From: Methylibium sp. NZG
GTDB taxonomy: Bacteria > Pseudomonadota > Gammaproteobacteria > Burkholderiales > Burkholderiaceae_C
Reading direction: 5' to 3'
Length of the DNA stretch: 64,000 nucleotides
Assembly (NCBI GenBank): GCA_001263235.1
Contig: LGRD01000013.1
Span: forward strand, 96,775 to 160,774
Within the stretch, counting starts at the first letter, position 1; every line of letters begins with the position of its first letter. The translations under genes were made by a program, and so were the position numbers. Positions 34,639-44,242 of the stretch are shown in pieces. The notes beneath the pieces are model-generated. The model had not been told where the DNA came from. It did no database searches and saw nothing but the letters and a program-made list of their open reading frames with translations.

Positions 34639-35292
34639 CTATCGAGCCGGCGTCTGCTCGGTCTTCAGGCGCTGCACCAGGTTCAGGAAGCTGATCTTGG
34701 CGCCTTCGAGTCCGTCGACGATCTCGCTCGTCTTGGCCTGCAAGAACGAGTGGATCAGCAGGAACGGAATGGCCACCATCAGCGCGAACGCGGTGTTGTT
34801 CATCGCGATCGAGATCGAGGCCGACAGCAGCTCGGCCTTCTCGGCCGGGTTGACCTGCGCCACCGCGGTGAAGCCCTTGATGAGGCCGATGATCGTGCCC
34901 AGCAGGCCCACCAGCGTGATCACGTTGGCGAAGGTCGCGATGTAATGCGTGCGCTTCTCCAGCCGCGGCACGATTTCCATCATGCCCTCCTCCATCGCCG
35001 CGTCGAAGTCTTCGCGCCGGCCCGGGCTCTGCATGCGCGTGAGGCCGTAGTTGACGATGCGGCCGATCGCCGAATCGGACTTGGCGGTCACGCTGTGCGC
35101 TTCCTTGAACTTGCCGCTTTCCAGCATCGGCTTGACCTGCGACCACATCTTGCGGTTTTCGCTGCGCGCGCGGTTCAGGAAGATGAAGCGCTCGATCGCG
35201 ATCGTCACCCCCATCACCATGATCAGCAGGCTGGGGTAGATGAACCAGCCGCAATCCACGAAGAACTTCACTATGGTCTGAAAGGTATCCAT
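34639..35292 (-). CDS. MotA/TolQ/ExbB proton channel protein
   Basis: 217 residues with three membrane helices: a first near residues 15-35 (FIYPSLLIMVMGVTIAIERFIFL), then a pair near 120-145 (FANVITLVGLLGTIIGLIKGFTA) and 160-185 (ISIAMNNTAFALMVAIPFLLIHSF). This is the standard layout of the motor's ring protein. The GTIIGLI and NNTAFAL blocks are family signatures. An AGGAG ribosome site precedes the ATG. Together with the two ExbD-like proteins it forms the inner-membrane motor. Confidence 0.94.
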   Translation of the reverse strand: MDTFQTIVKFFVDCGWFIYPSLLIMVMGVTIAIERFIFLNRARSENRKMWSQVKPMLESGKFKEAHSVTAKSDSAIGRIVNYGLTRMQSPGRREDFDAAMEEGMMEIVPRLEKRTHYIATFANVITLVGLLGTIIGLIKGFTAVAQVNPAEKAELLSASISIAMNNTAFALMVAIPFLLIHSFLQAKTSEIVDGLEGAKISFLNLVQRLKTEQTPAR

Positions 35293-35379
35293 CGATCTAT
35301 CTCCTGAGAAATCCTGGGAACAATAAGGCTCGAAAGGCGGTGTGTGATTCGGGCGTGAGGGCGGGCAGGTGCGCGGCGG

Positions 35380-35733
35380 TCACTTGGCCGGTGCTGCCGC
35401 AGCCGGCGCGGCGGGCGCCAAAGCGCCTGCGGCCGCTGGCGTACGGAGCTGGCCGTCGTACTGCACCTGGCGGCGGAACACGTCGCGGTCGACCGGCGCG
35501 AGCGCCTCGTCGAGCACGCTGCCGCCGGGGCGGCCCGACAGCTCGCCGGGGAAGGGCTTCTTCCACGGCACGATGTACAGCACCTTGGGCAGCTCGCGGT
35601 TGCCGATGATTCGGGTGCGGTCGATCTCGGCGCGGTCTTGCGCGAGGGCCGGTGGGGCGCAGAGTGCTGTGCCCAGCGCGGCCGCCAGCGCGAGCATCGT
35701 CACGCCGCGATGTGGGGATCGGATCGGGTTCAT
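35380..35733 (-). CDS. Small secreted protein of the motor operon
   Basis: 117 residues. Signal peptide at residues 1-32 (TMLALAAALGTALCAPPALA). The mature part, QDRAEIDRTRIIGNRELPKVLYIVPWKKPFPGELSGRPGGSVLDE, is followed by an Ala/Pro-rich tail. Short secreted proteins with a similar start are seen beside AgmX/ExbBD clusters, but I know no function. Its ATG overlaps the previous stop as ATGA, so it is coupled to the TPR lipoprotein gene. Confidence 0.75.
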   Translation of the reverse strand: MNPIRSPHRGVTMLALAAALGTALCAPPALAQDRAEIDRTRIIGNRELPKVLYIVPWKKPFPGELSGRPGGSVLDEALAPVDRDVFRRQVQYDGQLRTPAAAGALAPAAPAAAAPAK

Positions 35734-36638
35734 TCCTTCTCCTTCTGGCTGACGGTCGTGGGCGTCGTCGCCGTCGCCGGCTTGCGGTTCTTCAGGTCGG
35801 CCACCCACTTGGCGACCGTCGCGTCGCCACCGGGTTGCAGCGCGAGGTACTTGTCGTAAAGCTCGAGCGCGCGCTTGCTGTCGGCCAAATACAGGTCGTG
35901 CAGGATGCCGAGGTTGAGCACCGCCGCCGCATACGCCGGGTCGAGGTCGATCGCGGCCTCGTACGCTTCGCGCGCCTTCGCAAACTGGCCGTTCTGCCGG
36001 TAGCTGATGCCGAGCTGGTTGAAATAGGCCGGCTGCTTGGGATTCGCGCGCACCGACTTTTCGCCCTCGGCCACCGCCTCGGCCGACTTGCCAGCCTGGC
36101 GCAACAGCGTGCCGAGCTGCGCATGCGGCCCGCCGAGTTCGGGGTTGGATTGCACCAGCGCGCGAAAGCCGCGCTCGGCCTCGGCCACGTTGCCGGCGCG
36201 CAGTTGCCGGCGCGCTTCGTCGTAGGCGCGCTGCACGGCCGCCGCCACCGGCGCGTCGGGCTCGCGCGTGATGCGCTGCGGCAACGCCGAAGCTGGCGAT
36301 GAGGGCACCGACGATTGCGGCGACGAGGGCACCGACGATTGCGGCGACGCAATCAACGCCGAGCCCCCGCCAGCCGGCGCGGTGCCGGCGCGCTCGGCCG
36401 CGGCTGCACGTTCAGCGGGTGATGCCGTGGCTGGCGCATTCGACCTTGCCGCAGCTGCGGGCTCAGCAGGTGTTGTGGGCGCGGGCGATGCGGGCGCAGC
36501 AGCCACCGCCGGCCCACCCAGCGGCACCGACTTGAAGACCGAGCCGAGCGAGGAGACCGACGCACAGCCGGCCAGGCTTGCCGCGCTGAGCACCAGCACA
36601 GCGGCCCGCGATGCTCTGACGAGTTCAACGGATCGCAT
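35730..36638 (-). CDS. TPR lipoprotein
   Basis: 302 residues. Lipobox LAGC near residue 24 after a hydrophobic signal. Residues about 45-125 are Ala/Pro/Ser-rich low complexity with direct SSVPSSPQ repeats. Residues about 130-290 hold four TPR-like motifs (AYDEARRQLRAGNVAEAERGFRALVQSNPE, YFNQLGISYRQNGQFAKAREAYEAAIDLDP). It should sit on the periplasmic side of a membrane and act as a scaffold. It overlaps the upstream TPR gene by 14 bases. Confidence 0.85.
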   Translation of the reverse strand: MRSVELVRASRAAVLVLSAASLAGCASVSSLGSVFKSVPLGGPAVAAAPASPAPTTPAEPAAAARSNAPATASPAERAAAAERAGTAPAGGGSALIASPQSSVPSSPQSSVPSSPASALPQRITREPDAPVAAAVQRAYDEARRQLRAGNVAEAERGFRALVQSNPELGGPHAQLGTLLRQAGKSAEAVAEGEKSVRANPKQPAYFNQLGISYRQNGQFAKAREAYEAAIDLDPAYAAAVLNLGILHDLYLADSKRALELYDKYLALQPGGDATVAKWVADLKNRKPATATTPTTVSQKEKE

Positions 36639-39501
36639 CGATCACCTCGCTGCGTTCTGTCTTGCCATAGCGCACCGGCCGCAACTCGCGCAGCGCGTTG
36701 AAGCTGTTCTTGACCCACTCGTCGTAGATGCCCTTGGACGCGCGGCGCGCGTTCACTTCGTGCAGCTCGGTGGCCTTCTCTTCGAACGGGAAGGCCTGCT
36801 CTTCGAGCAGCACGTTGTACTGCTCCAGCTCGGCTTTCTTCAGCCCCTTGGGCCGCTGCGACGTGAGCAACGCCTTGCCGAAGTCCTGGTAAAGCGCGGC
36901 AGTGCGGTAAGTGGCGGCGGTGACCACGTCGGCCACTCCATAGTCGGACGCGACGGCGTAGGCCTTCAACACGTCTTGCATCTTGTCCTTCTTGAGCTTG
37001 AGCTGGCGCGCCAGCGGCTCGACCAGCGCGACCTTGCGGTACTCGGCCATCGCCGGCTCGGCGAGCGCGAGCGCGGCGGTGGCCCCGAGGTAGCGCGTGC
37101 GGTCGGTGCGGGCGTTGCCGGCGCGCTGGTCGGCCTGGAAAACCTCGCGCATCAACGCGAGTTCGCGCGTCGTGTTGCCGTCGGCCTTGGCCAAACGCGC
37201 CAAGCGGTAGCGCGCTTCTAGCGCACGCTCCATCGGATCGGGGTGCTGCGCCAGGTAGCGCTCGTAGGCGCGCGTGGCCTGCACGCGCGAGGCGCCTTTC
37301 TCGACCGACTTCTCGTGCAGCTCGGCGGCTTGCCACTGCGCTTCGCGCGCGAGCTTCGGGTCTTTGCTGGTCGACGCGACACGCTCGAACTCGCCCGCCG
37401 CCTGCGCCCAGTTGCCTTTCTCAAGATACGCCACCGCGAGCTTGTTGCCGACCTCGGGCTGCAGCGGGTGGTTGGGGAAGCGCTGGCGGAAGTCCTCCAG
37501 CGTCTTGATCGCGCCGTCCCAGTCCTTCAGCACGATCAGCGCGGCGGCTGCGTCGTACTGCGCGGTGGCGCGCACGGTGGACTGCGGTGCCACAGAAGCG
37601 ATGCGGTTGAAGTGCCCGACCGCGTCCTGCGGCTTGTTGGCGGCACGCGCCTGCTCGCCTTGTTTGTAGATGGCCGCGGCCTGGCGTTCGACGAGGTCGG
37701 CGCGCGCCGGGTCGCGCTCGGGCAGCAGCGCAATCACTTCGGCGTAGCCGCGCTCGGCCTTGGCAAACTCGCCGCGTTCGAAGGCGGCGTGCGCCAGCAC
37801 CGTCCACGCGACGCGGCGTTGCGTGGCGCCGGCCGGCGGTTGCAGGTCGAGCACTTGCTGGGCGAGGCGAGCGGCTTGCTCAGTGTCTTTCAGCGCAAAC
37901 AGTTTTTCGGCCGCATCGGTCAGCACAGCGCCCGCGCGCGGGTCGGTGCGGAAGGTGCGGGCAAAGCGCATCGCGCTGTCGACGCTGGCCTTCTGCAGCG
38001 CGGGCAGCTCGGCCGGCGTGGCGCGCTTTTGCCGCTCGGCCTGGGCCAGCAGTGCGGCGTAGCCGGCGTCGGCGCTCTTGGCGTGCTGCGGGTAGCCGTA
38101 GGCCGTCTTCTCGTACTCCACACCCGCGTCGGCAAAACGCTGGTCTTCGAAGAGCAGCTCGGCGAGCAGGAAGTTGTTCTGCGGCGCTTCCGCGTCGGTC
38201 GGGAACGAGGCGATGTAAGCGCGGTACCAGCGCACAGCCTCTTGGTAGTCGGCGGTCGCCTTGCTCTTTTGCGCGCTCGCGTGGTAGTGGCGCGCCAGCT
38301 CGGCCAGGTGCGTCTTCACCAGCGGCTGCGCGCCATCCCAGCCCTTCGGGTTGGCGCGGCGGAATTCGCTGTCGGCGCCGTAGCGCGACACGTAGTCCTT
38401 CTTCGCCTCCAGCGCCAGGTTGGCAAAGCCGTTCTTCTCATAGATCTCGATCACGCGCGTCTGCAGCAGCGGCGCCTGCGCGTGCAGCGGGTTGGCGCGC
38501 GCGAACTTGCCGAGCGTGTCGGCCGCGTCCTTGGTGCGCTCTTGCTTGATATAGAGCTCGCCGAGTTGCTGGTAGACGCGGAATTCGTAACTGCGCCGCG
38601 CATCGGAATTGATGTAGGGCGGGATCGACTCGGCGCCCTGCAAGTTCGCCAGGCTCAGGCTGGCGACGCGGAAGGTGTCTTCCACCAGCTCGCGGTCGGC
38701 CCGTGCCAGGCGCGGCAAGCTGTCGATGTCGCCACCGTCGTCGCGGCCGGCCAGCGTCAGGTCGAGCACGCCGAAGAAGGAGTTCAGCGCCTCGTCGAGC
38801 CGGCCCTGCTTGAAGCGCGACCAGCCCTCCATGTAGAGCGAGCGGCTTTGGTACGGGCTCGCCTTGCCGCTGGCGAGCACGGTGGCGTAAGCCTTTTCAG
38901 CGCGTGCGTAGTCTTGCGTCGCGAACAGCAACTCGCCGCGGCGGAAGAAGGCTTCATCGCGGTACTCGGTCTGCGGGAACTCGGCCACCAGCCGGTCGAG
39001 CGTCTTGGCCGACTCTTCGAGCTTGCCGCCTTGCTCCTGGGCGCGCGCGAGTTGGTACAGCACGCGGTCGTTGCCGGGGTCTTTCGGGTAGGCCTTGAGG
39101 TATTCCTCGTAGCGCGCGATGGCGGCGCGGTAGTCGGGGTCGGTGGCGGCGGCGCCCGCCGTCGCAGCAGCACCGGGCGCGGGCAGCCCGTTCGCGCTGC
39201 GCGTGTCGGCCGCGTCCATCTCGATGTCGCCGAGGCGGCGCAGCGCTTCGGCGCGCTGCGGCGCGTTGGGCGCCACCTCGAGGAACTTCTTGTACGCGGC
39301 GATGGCCTTCTCTTCGCTGGCGGCGATGCCGGCGTCGTCGGCCACCACGACCTCGCCGCGCATCGCCAGGCTCTTCAGCGTCGGCTCGTTGTCGGGCGTG
39401 GCCATGCGGATCGCGGGCTTGCCGGCGCAGGCCGCAAGCAGGCCGGCGGCCGCCAGCGCGAACAGCAGGCGCGACTGGCGCAGCGGGCTACGGCTTGGTC
39501 G
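36625..39501 (-). CDS. Large TPR lipoprotein
   Basis: 958 residues from a GTG (VRPSRSPLRQSRLLFALAAAGLLAACAGK), giving a compact lipoprotein signal with lipobox LAAC; an ATG 16 codons upstream would overlap the previous gene by 62 bases. Nearly the whole length is TPR-like helical pairs (AIARYEEYLKAYPKDPGNDRVLYQLARAQEQ, DYARAEKAYATVLASG, GAIKTLEDFRQRFPNHPLQPEVGNKLAVAYLEKG). It is probably a long periplasmic scaffold, similar in kind to myxobacterial TPR lipoproteins of gliding and secretion machines. Confidence 0.85.
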   Translation of the reverse strand, partial: RPSRSPLRQSRLLFALAAAGLLAACAGKPAIRMATPDNEPTLKSLAMRGEVVVADDAGIAASEEKAIAAYKKFLEVAPNAPQRAEALRRLGDIEMDAADTRSANGLPAPGAAATAGAAATDPDYRAAIARYEEYLKAYPKDPGNDRVLYQLARAQEQGGKLEESAKTLDRLVAEFPQTEYRDEAFFRRGELLFATQDYARAEKAYATVLASGKASPYQSRSLYMEGWSRFKQGRLDEALNSFFGVLDLTLAGRDDGGDIDSLPRLARADRELVEDTFRVASLSLANLQGAESIPPYINSDARRSYEFRVYQQLGELYIKQERTKDAADTLGKFARANPLHAQAPLLQTRVIEIYEKNGFANLALEAKKDYVSRYGADSEFRRANPKGWDGAQPLVKTHLAELARHYHASAQKSKATADYQEAVRWYRAYIASFPTDAEAPQNNFLLAELLFEDQRFADAGVEYEKTAYGYPQHAKSADAGYAALLAQAERQKRATPAELPALQKASVDSAMRFARTFRTDPRAGAVLTDAAEKLFALKDTEQAARLAQQVLDLQPPAGATQRRVAWTVLAHAAFERGEFAKAERGYAEVIALLPERDPARADLVERQAAAIYKQGEQARAANKPQDAVGHFNRIASVAPQSTVRATAQYDAAAALIVLKDWDGAIKTLEDFRQRFPNHPLQPEVGNKLAVAYLEKGNWAQAAGEFERVASTSKDPKLAREAQWQAAELHEKSVEKGASRVQATRAYERYLAQHPDPMERALEARYRLARLAKADGNTTRELALMREVFQADQRAGNARTDRTRYLGATAALALAEPAMAEYRKVALVEPLARQLKLKKDKMQDVLKAYAVASDYGVADVVTAATYRTAALYQDFGKALLTSQRPKGLKKAELEQYNVLLEEQAFPFEEKATELHEVNARRASKGIYDEWVKNSFNALRELRPVRYGKTERSEVIDAIR

Positions 39502-41470
39502 CACGGGGAGCCTCGGCAGGGTTGGTGGCAGGCACGGCTTCGCCGGCATTCGGCAAGTTCAAGCGCAGCGGCCGGTTGGCGCGGTCGTACAACTGCGCCA
39601 CCGCAAAGCGGGCCTGCAAGGTGTAGCCGGCCAGCCGCTCTTTCTGGCGCGTGAGTTCGGCGACGGCAATGTCCTGCACCGCCTGTTGCTGTTCGGTGCT
39701 GAGGGCCACCACGCGCGGCAGCAGCGCCTTGAGCGTCGGGTCGAGCGCTTTGATGCGTTTGCCGAAGGTGTCGAAGCGCGCCGGCTCGTCGGTCTGCGCC
39801 TGCGCCAACGCGGCGTCGCGGCCACGCACCTGGGCGAGCTGTTCGTCGAGCTCACGAAGGTGCTTCTTCGCCTCCCAGGTGCGTGCCGCCTGCGCTTGCG
39901 CCAGCCGCCACGTCAGCGCGCCGGCCACGCGGGCGGCGCGTTCGCGGGCGGCAACCACCTCCGGGTCGGTCGATGTCGCCAGCGCTTTCAGCGTCGCCTG
40001 AACGCTCGCGAGCCGCTGCTGCAGCGCCTGCTCGCGCGCGTCGGCAAAGGCCGCGCCATCAGCCTCGATCTCGGCGCGTGTCAACTCGCCCGCGAGAGCG
40101 TCGCGGCGCTTTTGCTGCGCGTCGATGCCGGTCTCGCCAGCCTTCGCGCGGATCTGCGGCAGCCGCTCGGCATAGGCTTTGCGTCGTGTGGCGAGCATGT
40201 CGTCGAAGACGCCGAGCTTGTCTTGCCATTCGACGAGGTTCTGCTGCAGGAAGCGCAGGTCGCGCAGGTTCTTGAACGCCTCTTGAAACTCGTGCTGCGC
40301 CAGCACTTGCGACAGGTGGTTGCCGTGCGGCATCTCCGGCAGCTCCTTGATGCTCCAGAACCAGCCCATCTGGTCGCCGGGGTTGCGCTGCATCAGGCCG
40401 TCGACGAGCTTGCCGCTGCGGATCGCGGCGATCGATTGGTCGAGGTTCGCCGACTCGCGCTCGAACACCGCGAGCGCATCGTTGTACTGCGTCAGCGACT
40501 GGCCGTAAGCGCCGATCTCGGCATACGCGTACGGCACGGCCAGCCGCGCTTCCAACACCGCCGCGTCGCTCAAGTCGCGCTGCCAGAGTTCGCCCCAGGG
40601 CACCAGCGCCAGGCGCGGCTGCTTCATCGCCAGCGCCGCCCAGCCGAAGCCGAGCAGCGCCTTGTTGGCGTGCAGGCTGGTCAGCCGCACGCGTTCCAGA
40701 TAGCCGCGTGCGGTCTCGGGTTTGTCGTCCTGCAGCGCGGTGTAGCCGAGCGCGACGTTGGCCTTGTCGCGCAGGCTGCGCAGTTCTTCGTCGGGTGCCG
40801 GTGCGCGGCCCAGTTCGTCGAGCAGCTTGCTGCCGCCTTCGATGTCGCCGGCGCGGATAAGCGCCACGCCGAGGTTGAAGCGAACGTACGGGCTGGCGGG
40901 GTTGGCTTCCTTTCGACCGGCGGTCATCGCTTTCAGGATGTCGGTCGCGCCGGCAAAGTCGGCACGCGCCATCAGCAGGTTGGCGTGCAGCAGGCCGCGC
41001 TCTTCTTCGAGCTCGGGCGGCAGCGCGTCCTTCACACGGGTGATCGCGTCTTCGGCCTCGGGCAGGAAGCCGCGCTGGTAGCGAATCTTGGCGAGGTAGA
41101 ACCAGGCCCGGTCGCGCACCGCGGGCGAGGCGCCCTTGTCGAGCAGCGCGGTGAAGATGTCGCCGGCTTCGCGGTGCTGCCCGTACGACAGCAGCATGCC
41201 GCCGCGCAGCAGCTCGGCCTCGTCGGCATGCTGCGCGACGCGGTTGAAGTGCTGCGAGGTCATCAGGCCGGTGATCGAGCTGAAGTACTTGTCTTGATAA
41301 AAGTGGAACAGCGTGTCGCCGTAGTGCGGGTCGCGGATGGGCTGCAGCGGCGGCTCGGCGGCTGTGGCTGCGCCGGCCGTCGCGCTCACGACGACAGCCA
41401 CGCAGGCCGCGGCCACCGCAGCCGCCATCAAGCGCCGCAGGGGCTGGTGAACGCTGAAACCACGCGTCAT
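39488..41470 (-). CDS. Secreted TPR / coiled-coil protein
   Basis: 660 residues from an ATG at 41470 (a GTG one codon earlier is possible). Signal peptide at about residues 13-38. Residues about 55-330 are TPR-like (HADEAELLRGGMLLSYGQHREAGDIFTALLDKG, ARGYLERVRLTSLHANKALLGFGWAAL). Residues about 400-620 are long charged helices, probably coiled coil (IDAQQKRRDALAGELTRAEIEADGAAF, WEAKKHLRELDEQLAQV). No known family by name. The 14-base overlap with the next gene repeats the spacing seen elsewhere in the operon. Confidence 0.8.
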   Translation of the reverse strand: MTRGFSVHQPLRRLMAAAVAAACVAVVVSATAGAATAAEPPLQPIRDPHYGDTLFHFYQDKYFSSITGLMTSQHFNRVAQHADEAELLRGGMLLSYGQHREAGDIFTALLDKGASPAVRDRAWFYLAKIRYQRGFLPEAEDAITRVKDALPPELEEERGLLHANLLMARADFAGATDILKAMTAGRKEANPASPYVRFNLGVALIRAGDIEGGSKLLDELGRAPAPDEELRSLRDKANVALGYTALQDDKPETARGYLERVRLTSLHANKALLGFGWAALAMKQPRLALVPWGELWQRDLSDAAVLEARLAVPYAYAEIGAYGQSLTQYNDALAVFERESANLDQSIAAIRSGKLVDGLMQRNPGDQMGWFWSIKELPEMPHGNHLSQVLAQHEFQEAFKNLRDLRFLQQNLVEWQDKLGVFDDMLATRRKAYAERLPQIRAKAGETGIDAQQKRRDALAGELTRAEIEADGAAFADAREQALQQRLASVQATLKALATSTDPEVVAARERAARVAGALTWRLAQAQAARTWEAKKHLRELDEQLAQVRGRDAALAQAQTDEPARFDTFGKRIKALDPTLKALLPRVVALSTEQQQAVQDIAVAELTRQKERLAGYTLQARFAVAQLYDRANRPLRLNLPNAGEAVPATNPAEAPRATKP

Positions 41471-41510
41471 CACGGTCTTGTCGCTGAACGAGGTTGCCGA
41501 GCCTGCGCGG

Positions 41511-42242
41511 CTACTGCCACACCCGCACGTCGAACTCCGGCTGCAGCTTCTGAGCGGAGTCCTTGATGCGCAGCTCGATGTACTTGGCGTCGGTGCCCTT
41601 GTCGAACTTGACCGTCGCGCCGCGCTTGTAGTCGCGCGAGTTCGGCCCGCCGCCAGTGAAGGTGGCCACCAGTTCGTGCGGGCCGGTGCGCAGGTTGCCC
41701 AGGTACACGCGCTGCACGCCGCCGCGGTGCAGCGCCTTCACCTCGGCGGGGGTGTAGAGGTAGTTGGCAACCAACTTGTCGTCGAGCTTGATCTGCACCG
41801 AGTCGAGCTCGAAGAGTTTGCCCACGTCCATCGACACGAACAGCGCCACCTGCGTGTTGGCCGGGAACAGCAGTTCTTCTTCGAGCACGAGCAGGTCGCG
41901 GTTGAGCTTGATGACGTCGCTCTTGGCGTCTTGAATGCGGCTGTCCAGGCTGGCGGGGGCAGCACTGGCCGCCGGTGCGGCGGGTGCTGCGGCAGCGGTT
42001 GCAGAAGGCGTGGTGGCAGGCGCGGCTGCAGCCGCAGGAGCGGCGGGCGCCGGCGTCGGAGCTGCCGGGGGCACCGCGGCGGGCATTGCGGCGGGTACTG
42101 CGGCGGGTATTGCGACGGGTGCGGCGGGCATTGCGCCCGCAGGCGCCGCCGGCCGCACCGGCGCGGCGCTCTGCGCCTGCACGGCAGCGAACGACGCTAC
42201 CGCGAGCGTTGCGGCGATGAGCTTGAGCAAGGGATTCGACAT
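41511..42242 (-). CDS. Secreted protein with Ala/Pro linker
   Basis: 243 residues. Signal peptide 1-24 (MSNPLLKLIAATLAVASFAAVQAQ), then residues about 25-105 of Ala/Pro repeats encoded by GCGGGTATT-like tandem units, then a coiled segment (SLDSRIQDAKSDVIKLNRDLLVLEEELLFP) and a beta-rich domain (NTQVALFVSMDVGKLFELDSVQIKLDDKLVANYLYTP ... FDVRVWQ). The layout suggests a periplasmic connector between membrane and outer-membrane parts. No family recognised. Confidence 0.75.
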   Translation of the reverse strand: MSNPLLKLIAATLAVASFAAVQAQSAAPVRPAAPAGAMPAAPVAIPAAVPAAMPAAVPPAAPTPAPAAPAAAAAPATTPSATAAAAPAAPAASAAPASLDSRIQDAKSDVIKLNRDLLVLEEELLFPANTQVALFVSMDVGKLFELDSVQIKLDDKLVANYLYTPAEVKALHRGGVQRVYLGNLRTGPHELVATFTGGGPNSRDYKRGATVKFDKGTDAKYIELRIKDSAQKLQPEFDVRVWQ

Positions 42243-42255
42243 GGGCACGCCTCTT

Positions 42256-43419
42256 CTAGTAAGTGGCCGACACGAACATCTGCAGCACGTTGGCGGTGTA
42301 GCCGAACTGGCTGCCGGTGCGCAGGTCGGTGAAGTCCTTGAACTTGAAGCGCACCACTTCGTGCGCGAAGTTGGCCTTGACCTCGTACTGCCCCGGCACG
42401 CGCTTGAGCGTGTAGGCCACCTTGGTGCCCAGGCTGTAGCTGTTGAACGTGCTGAGCTGCCGGTTGCGCGAGATGAAGGTGGTCTGCGACGTGGCGTTGT
42501 CGCTGTAGAACAGCGCCTTGTCTTGCGAGTAGAAACGCACGAACGCATCGGCCAGCCAGTTGTCGCCGAAGTAGCGGCTGTAGCCGCCCTCCACCGTGTG
42601 CGCCTTGATCGCCCAGGTGTCCCAGAAGTAGCGGTACTCGGCGCGTACCGCGTCGCGCGAGCCCAGGTCGCCGATGACGCGGAACTTGAGCGCGCGCGAG
42701 GTACGCGTGCGCGGGTTGCGCTCGGGCACCGTCGCGCCAAACACGCGCGCTGCGCGGTAGGCGTTGCCCAGGAAGCCGTCGGACGAGATCGCCTCGAGGT
42801 TGGCGCTCATCAGCCACTGCGGCGTGAGGATTTGCGTGACGCCCAGGCGGTAGTGCCAGTGCCTGGCGTCGTCGAAAAAGCCGATGTTGCCGCGCTTGCC
42901 CACGCGGTCGAGCGCACGCGTGAAGCCCAGGTTCACGGTGGTCATGCCGCCGAAGGTTTCCTGCGCCACGTCCAGGCTCACCGCGTCGGCGGTGTAGTCG
43001 GGCTCCTTGCTGCTGGTGGTGGCCAGCGTGATCATCGAGTCGCGCACCGCGTAGTCGGCGCTGAAGCCGTACTCGGTGCGCTTTTCCTTGTAGGGGCTGG
43101 CGGTGGTGACGACGTCGATCGACGCGTTGCTGACCGAGTCGATGTAGTACTGCGCCGACAGCGACACGCGGTCGGCCAGGCTTTTGCGCACCAGCAGCGC
43201 GGGGCCGGAGGCGGTGACGCCGCCGCCTTTGTAGAGGTGGTAGGCCGCCTCGGCGCTGTCGTCGGGCAATGGAATGGCGCGTGTGGTGCCCGCACCGCCG
43301 ACGGCGAGCACACCGCCGAGCACGCTCGGCAGGTGCGCGCCGGCCACGCGCAGCGCACGGGTCAGCGCCGCGCGCAGCCGCGCCGACAATGTCGACCCGC
43401 GCGCGCTACTTGCAGCCAC
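42256..43419 (-). CDS. DUF3570 outer-membrane beta-barrel protein
   Basis: 387 residues. Its sequence (YHLYKGGGVTASGPALLVRKSLADRVSLSAQYYIDSVSNASIDV, YSRYFGDNWLADAFVRFYSQDKALFYSD, ending FVSATY with an aromatic last residue) fits the DUF3570 family of predicted outer-membrane barrels that occur with DUF4266 and ApbE genes. A signal peptide is present but not well defined (ARLRAALTRALRVAGAHLPSVLGGVLAVGGAG). Role unknown; probably the outer-membrane end of the redox part of this operon. Confidence 0.88.
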   Translation of the reverse strand: MAASSARGSTLSARLRAALTRALRVAGAHLPSVLGGVLAVGGAGTTRAIPLPDDSAEAAYHLYKGGGVTASGPALLVRKSLADRVSLSAQYYIDSVSNASIDVVTTASPYKEKRTEYGFSADYAVRDSMITLATTSSKEPDYTADAVSLDVAQETFGGMTTVNLGFTRALDRVGKRGNIGFFDDARHWHYRLGVTQILTPQWLMSANLEAISSDGFLGNAYRAARVFGATVPERNPRTRTSRALKFRVIGDLGSRDAVRAEYRYFWDTWAIKAHTVEGGYSRYFGDNWLADAFVRFYSQDKALFYSDNATSQTTFISRNRQLSTFNSYSLGTKVAYTLKRVPGQYEVKANFAHEVVRFKFKDFTDLRTGSQFGYTANVLQMFVSATY

Positions 43420-43693
43420 AGCCGCCCCCTTGCACGCCAGTGGCGCCTTGCGAGGCCTCGCGCACGTTGCGCACGTGCTCGCTGTGCTTGTCGGCCAGCG
43501 CGTTGCGCGAGAACTTCATGATCGGGTCGGCCAGCCGTTCGCGTTCGTACGGCTTGACCCAGGGCTCCAGCGTGCCCCAGCTGCTGCAGCCCGCAAGCAG
43601 GGCAGCGCACGCGACGAGGGTCGCAGCGCGCAGCTGGCGGCGCAACGGGGCGACCACAGCAAGTCGATCAGCAGAGTGACGGCACGCGCTCAC
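43406..43693 (-). CDS. DUF4266 lipoprotein
   Basis: 95 residues. Lipobox LLAGC near residue 35, then WVKPYERERLADPIMKFSRNALADKHSEHVRNVREASQGATGVQGGGCGCK. The C-terminal G-G-G-C-G-C motif is the family signature and could bind a metal or be modified. DUF4266 genes are nearly always next to DUF3570 and thioredoxin/ApbE genes. It overlaps the DUF3570 gene by 14 bases. Confidence 0.9.
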   Translation of the reverse strand: MSACRHSADRLAVVAPLRRQLRAATLVACAALLAGCSSWGTLEPWVKPYERERLADPIMKFSRNALADKHSEHVRNVREASQGATGVQGGGCGCK

Positions 43694-43696
43694 GGC

Positions 43697-44212
43697 TCAC
43701 TCCTTCAACAGGCCGCGGACCTGCTGGTCGTAGGTCACTTCATAGCCCTCGCGATAGCCGCGGTGGATGTAGCGCACCTTGCCGTCGCGGTCGATCACCA
43801 CGGTGGCCGGCATCGCACTCATGTCGTAGAGCTTGCTCACCGTCTTGTCGGTGTCCAGCAGCACCGGGAACTTGACGCCGAGCTTGGCCGCCAGTTCGGC
43901 CGCGACCTTCGGGTTGTCGTCGATGTTGACGCCCATCAGCACGAAGCCCGACGCGCGGTACTTGTCGTACAGCGTGTTCAGGTGCGGGATCTCCTGCCGG
44001 CACGGCCCGCACCAGCTCGCCCAGAAGTTGACCAGCACCACCTGGCCGCGCTGCTCCTGCAGCCGCATGTTGGGGCCGCTCATCGTGCGCAGCGTGAAGT
44101 CGGGCGCCGGCTTGGCGGGCGTGACGGCGGGCACGGCCACGCTGGCAACGGCCGCCAGCGTGACGCCGAGCAGCAGGTGCTTCAGAGAGAGACGACGGGT
44201 GGTATGGGTCAT
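43697..44212 (-). CDS. TlpA-like periplasmic thioredoxin
   Basis: 171 residues from the ATG of MTHTTRRL. Signal peptide to about residue 30. The redox motif is Cys68-Gly-Pro-Cys71 in VNFWASWCGPCRQEIP; the cis-Pro is in SAMPATVVIDRDGKVRYIHRGY. TlpA-type proteins reduce periplasmic disulfides, often for heme-protein maturation. Here it precedes DUF4266, whose GCGC tail, and the heme lipoproteins, are natural clients. A 19-base palindrome lies 31 bases upstream. Confidence 0.92.
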   Translation of the reverse strand: MTHTTRRLSLKHLLLGVTLAAVASVAVPAVTPAKPAPDFTLRTMSGPNMRLQEQRGQVVLVNFWASWCGPCRQEIPHLNTLYDKYRASGFVLMGVNIDDNPKVAAELAAKLGVKFPVLLDTDKTVSKLYDMSAMPATVVIDRDGKVRYIHRGYREGYEVTYDQQVRGLLKE

Positions 44213-44242
44213 GGTGATCACTGCCTGAACCTTAAGGGCTGC

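Noticed and set aside
37243..41566. Two plus-strand frames of about 800 codons opposite the TPR genes
   Set aside because: No signal, domain or ribosome site; the minus strand has clear TPR lipoproteins with lipoboxes.
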